This document shows, in pieces, positions 63,401 through 64,000 of a stretch of DNA of 64,000 nt (its first letter is position 1; each line of letters starts with the position of its first letter). The position numbers and the translations under genes are program-made. This DNA comes from Stercorarius parasiticus (lineage: Eukaryota; Chordata; Aves; Charadriiformes; Stercorariidae): NCBI GenBank assembly GCA_013396915.1, contig VWZL01004359.1:124001-188000 (forward strand). Reading direction: 5' to 3'. The notes below the pieces were generated by a model. That model had not been told where the DNA came from and ran no database searches. It worked only from the letters and a program-made list of their open reading frames with translations.

Positions 63401-64000
63401 TGGCGTTCGGTCTCTGCAGGGTGTTCTCTGGGTGTTCCTGGGTCCCATTGGAAGGGGCTGTGTCTGGGAGCCGCTCCTCTCCTTTCCCTTTGAGGTGAGT
63501 GTTGTCCATGTTGAACATAAACACTGTGGAGACGTTAACGCTAGTCTTGGTGGAGCATCTGCCACCCTTCATGAGTGCCACCACGCTGCTCCAGCGAGCG
63601 CTGTCTCATTATTTACCGGTGTGGAAGTTCCTGAGGAGAGGGGAAAACCCTGTGAGTGCAGTTCAGGAATATGGAGGGTGTCAGGAAAAGAGTCCAAGTG
63701 CTTCGCCCGATGTTTCCCTGTCTCGGCCCCGGGGAATCGCTGAGGGTTTGCAAGTGGGAGGGTCAGATTTGCCGAGCAGAATTAAGCAGGAAAATCTGAA
63801 ACTTTTCTGCAAATAAGAATCACACCTGATGCCAGGCCCACCAGTTAGTCAAGAGTAAAGATGGACAAGCCATGAGGAAGCGCATCTCCGTATCAGAGCT
63901 GTTTTGCAGAAGACTGAAGACTCAGGGATTCAAACTGTAGTTTTGTATGAAAAGCTCCAGAGCTCCGTGGAAGGTTGCCAGCTGTGCAAGGTGCTCCTCC
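60442..64000. other. Intergenic sequence with GC-rich patches
   Basis: An A17 run is at 62373-62389. Two GC-rich patches, 61720-61985 and 63340-63600, are open in several frames. The first ends in cagcaggtaag, a good splice-donor match, so it could be a first exon of a non-coding or unknown transcript. I cannot name a product for either. Confidence 0.45.

Overview
The window reads as bird nuclear DNA. It is AT-rich and almost free of long open frames. It carries at least seven fragments of CR1 LINEs, the dominant avian retrotransposon, and one avian-type endogenous-retrovirus LTR. There are no bacterial-style genes, rRNA, tRNA or CRISPR arrays that I can recognise.

The one gene I can name is ATG7, the E1-like enzyme of autophagy, on the + strand. 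A strong splice acceptor ends at 46427. It is followed by ten codons reading IWDMSDDETF and a stop (46428-46460), which matches the C-terminus of vertebrate ATG7 as I remember it. Everything from 1 to 46427 is therefore most likely the giant last intron of ATG7, entered from upstream of the window. The rest of the transcript is 3' UTR. The first canonical poly(A) signal downstream is at 50183, so the UTR may be about 3.7 kb and would then contain the LTR.

Layout: 1-46427, intron with CR1 pieces at 1-75, 12644-12950, 20591-20870, 32785-33008 and 38750-38935, an ancient-repeat-like tail at 45038-45112, small tandem duplications, perfect palindromes, and several low-confidence coding-like patches. 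46428-46460, last ATG7 coding exon. 46461 to about 50205, probable 3' UTR. 47705-48479, solo LTR on the minus strand, broken by a single N at 48035 that separates two identical 273-base copies, almost certainly an unmerged contig overlap. 50206-64000, intergenic DNA with two CR1 copies, a minisatellite at 55111-55200, and a possible retroposed transcript end at 58322-58886.

I found no convincing undescribed system. The most checkable points are the ATG7 terminal exon behind a very long intron, the antisense LTR in its likely 3' UTR, the assembly duplication, and a decayed coding-like block on the minus strand at 28834-29733 that I could not assign.
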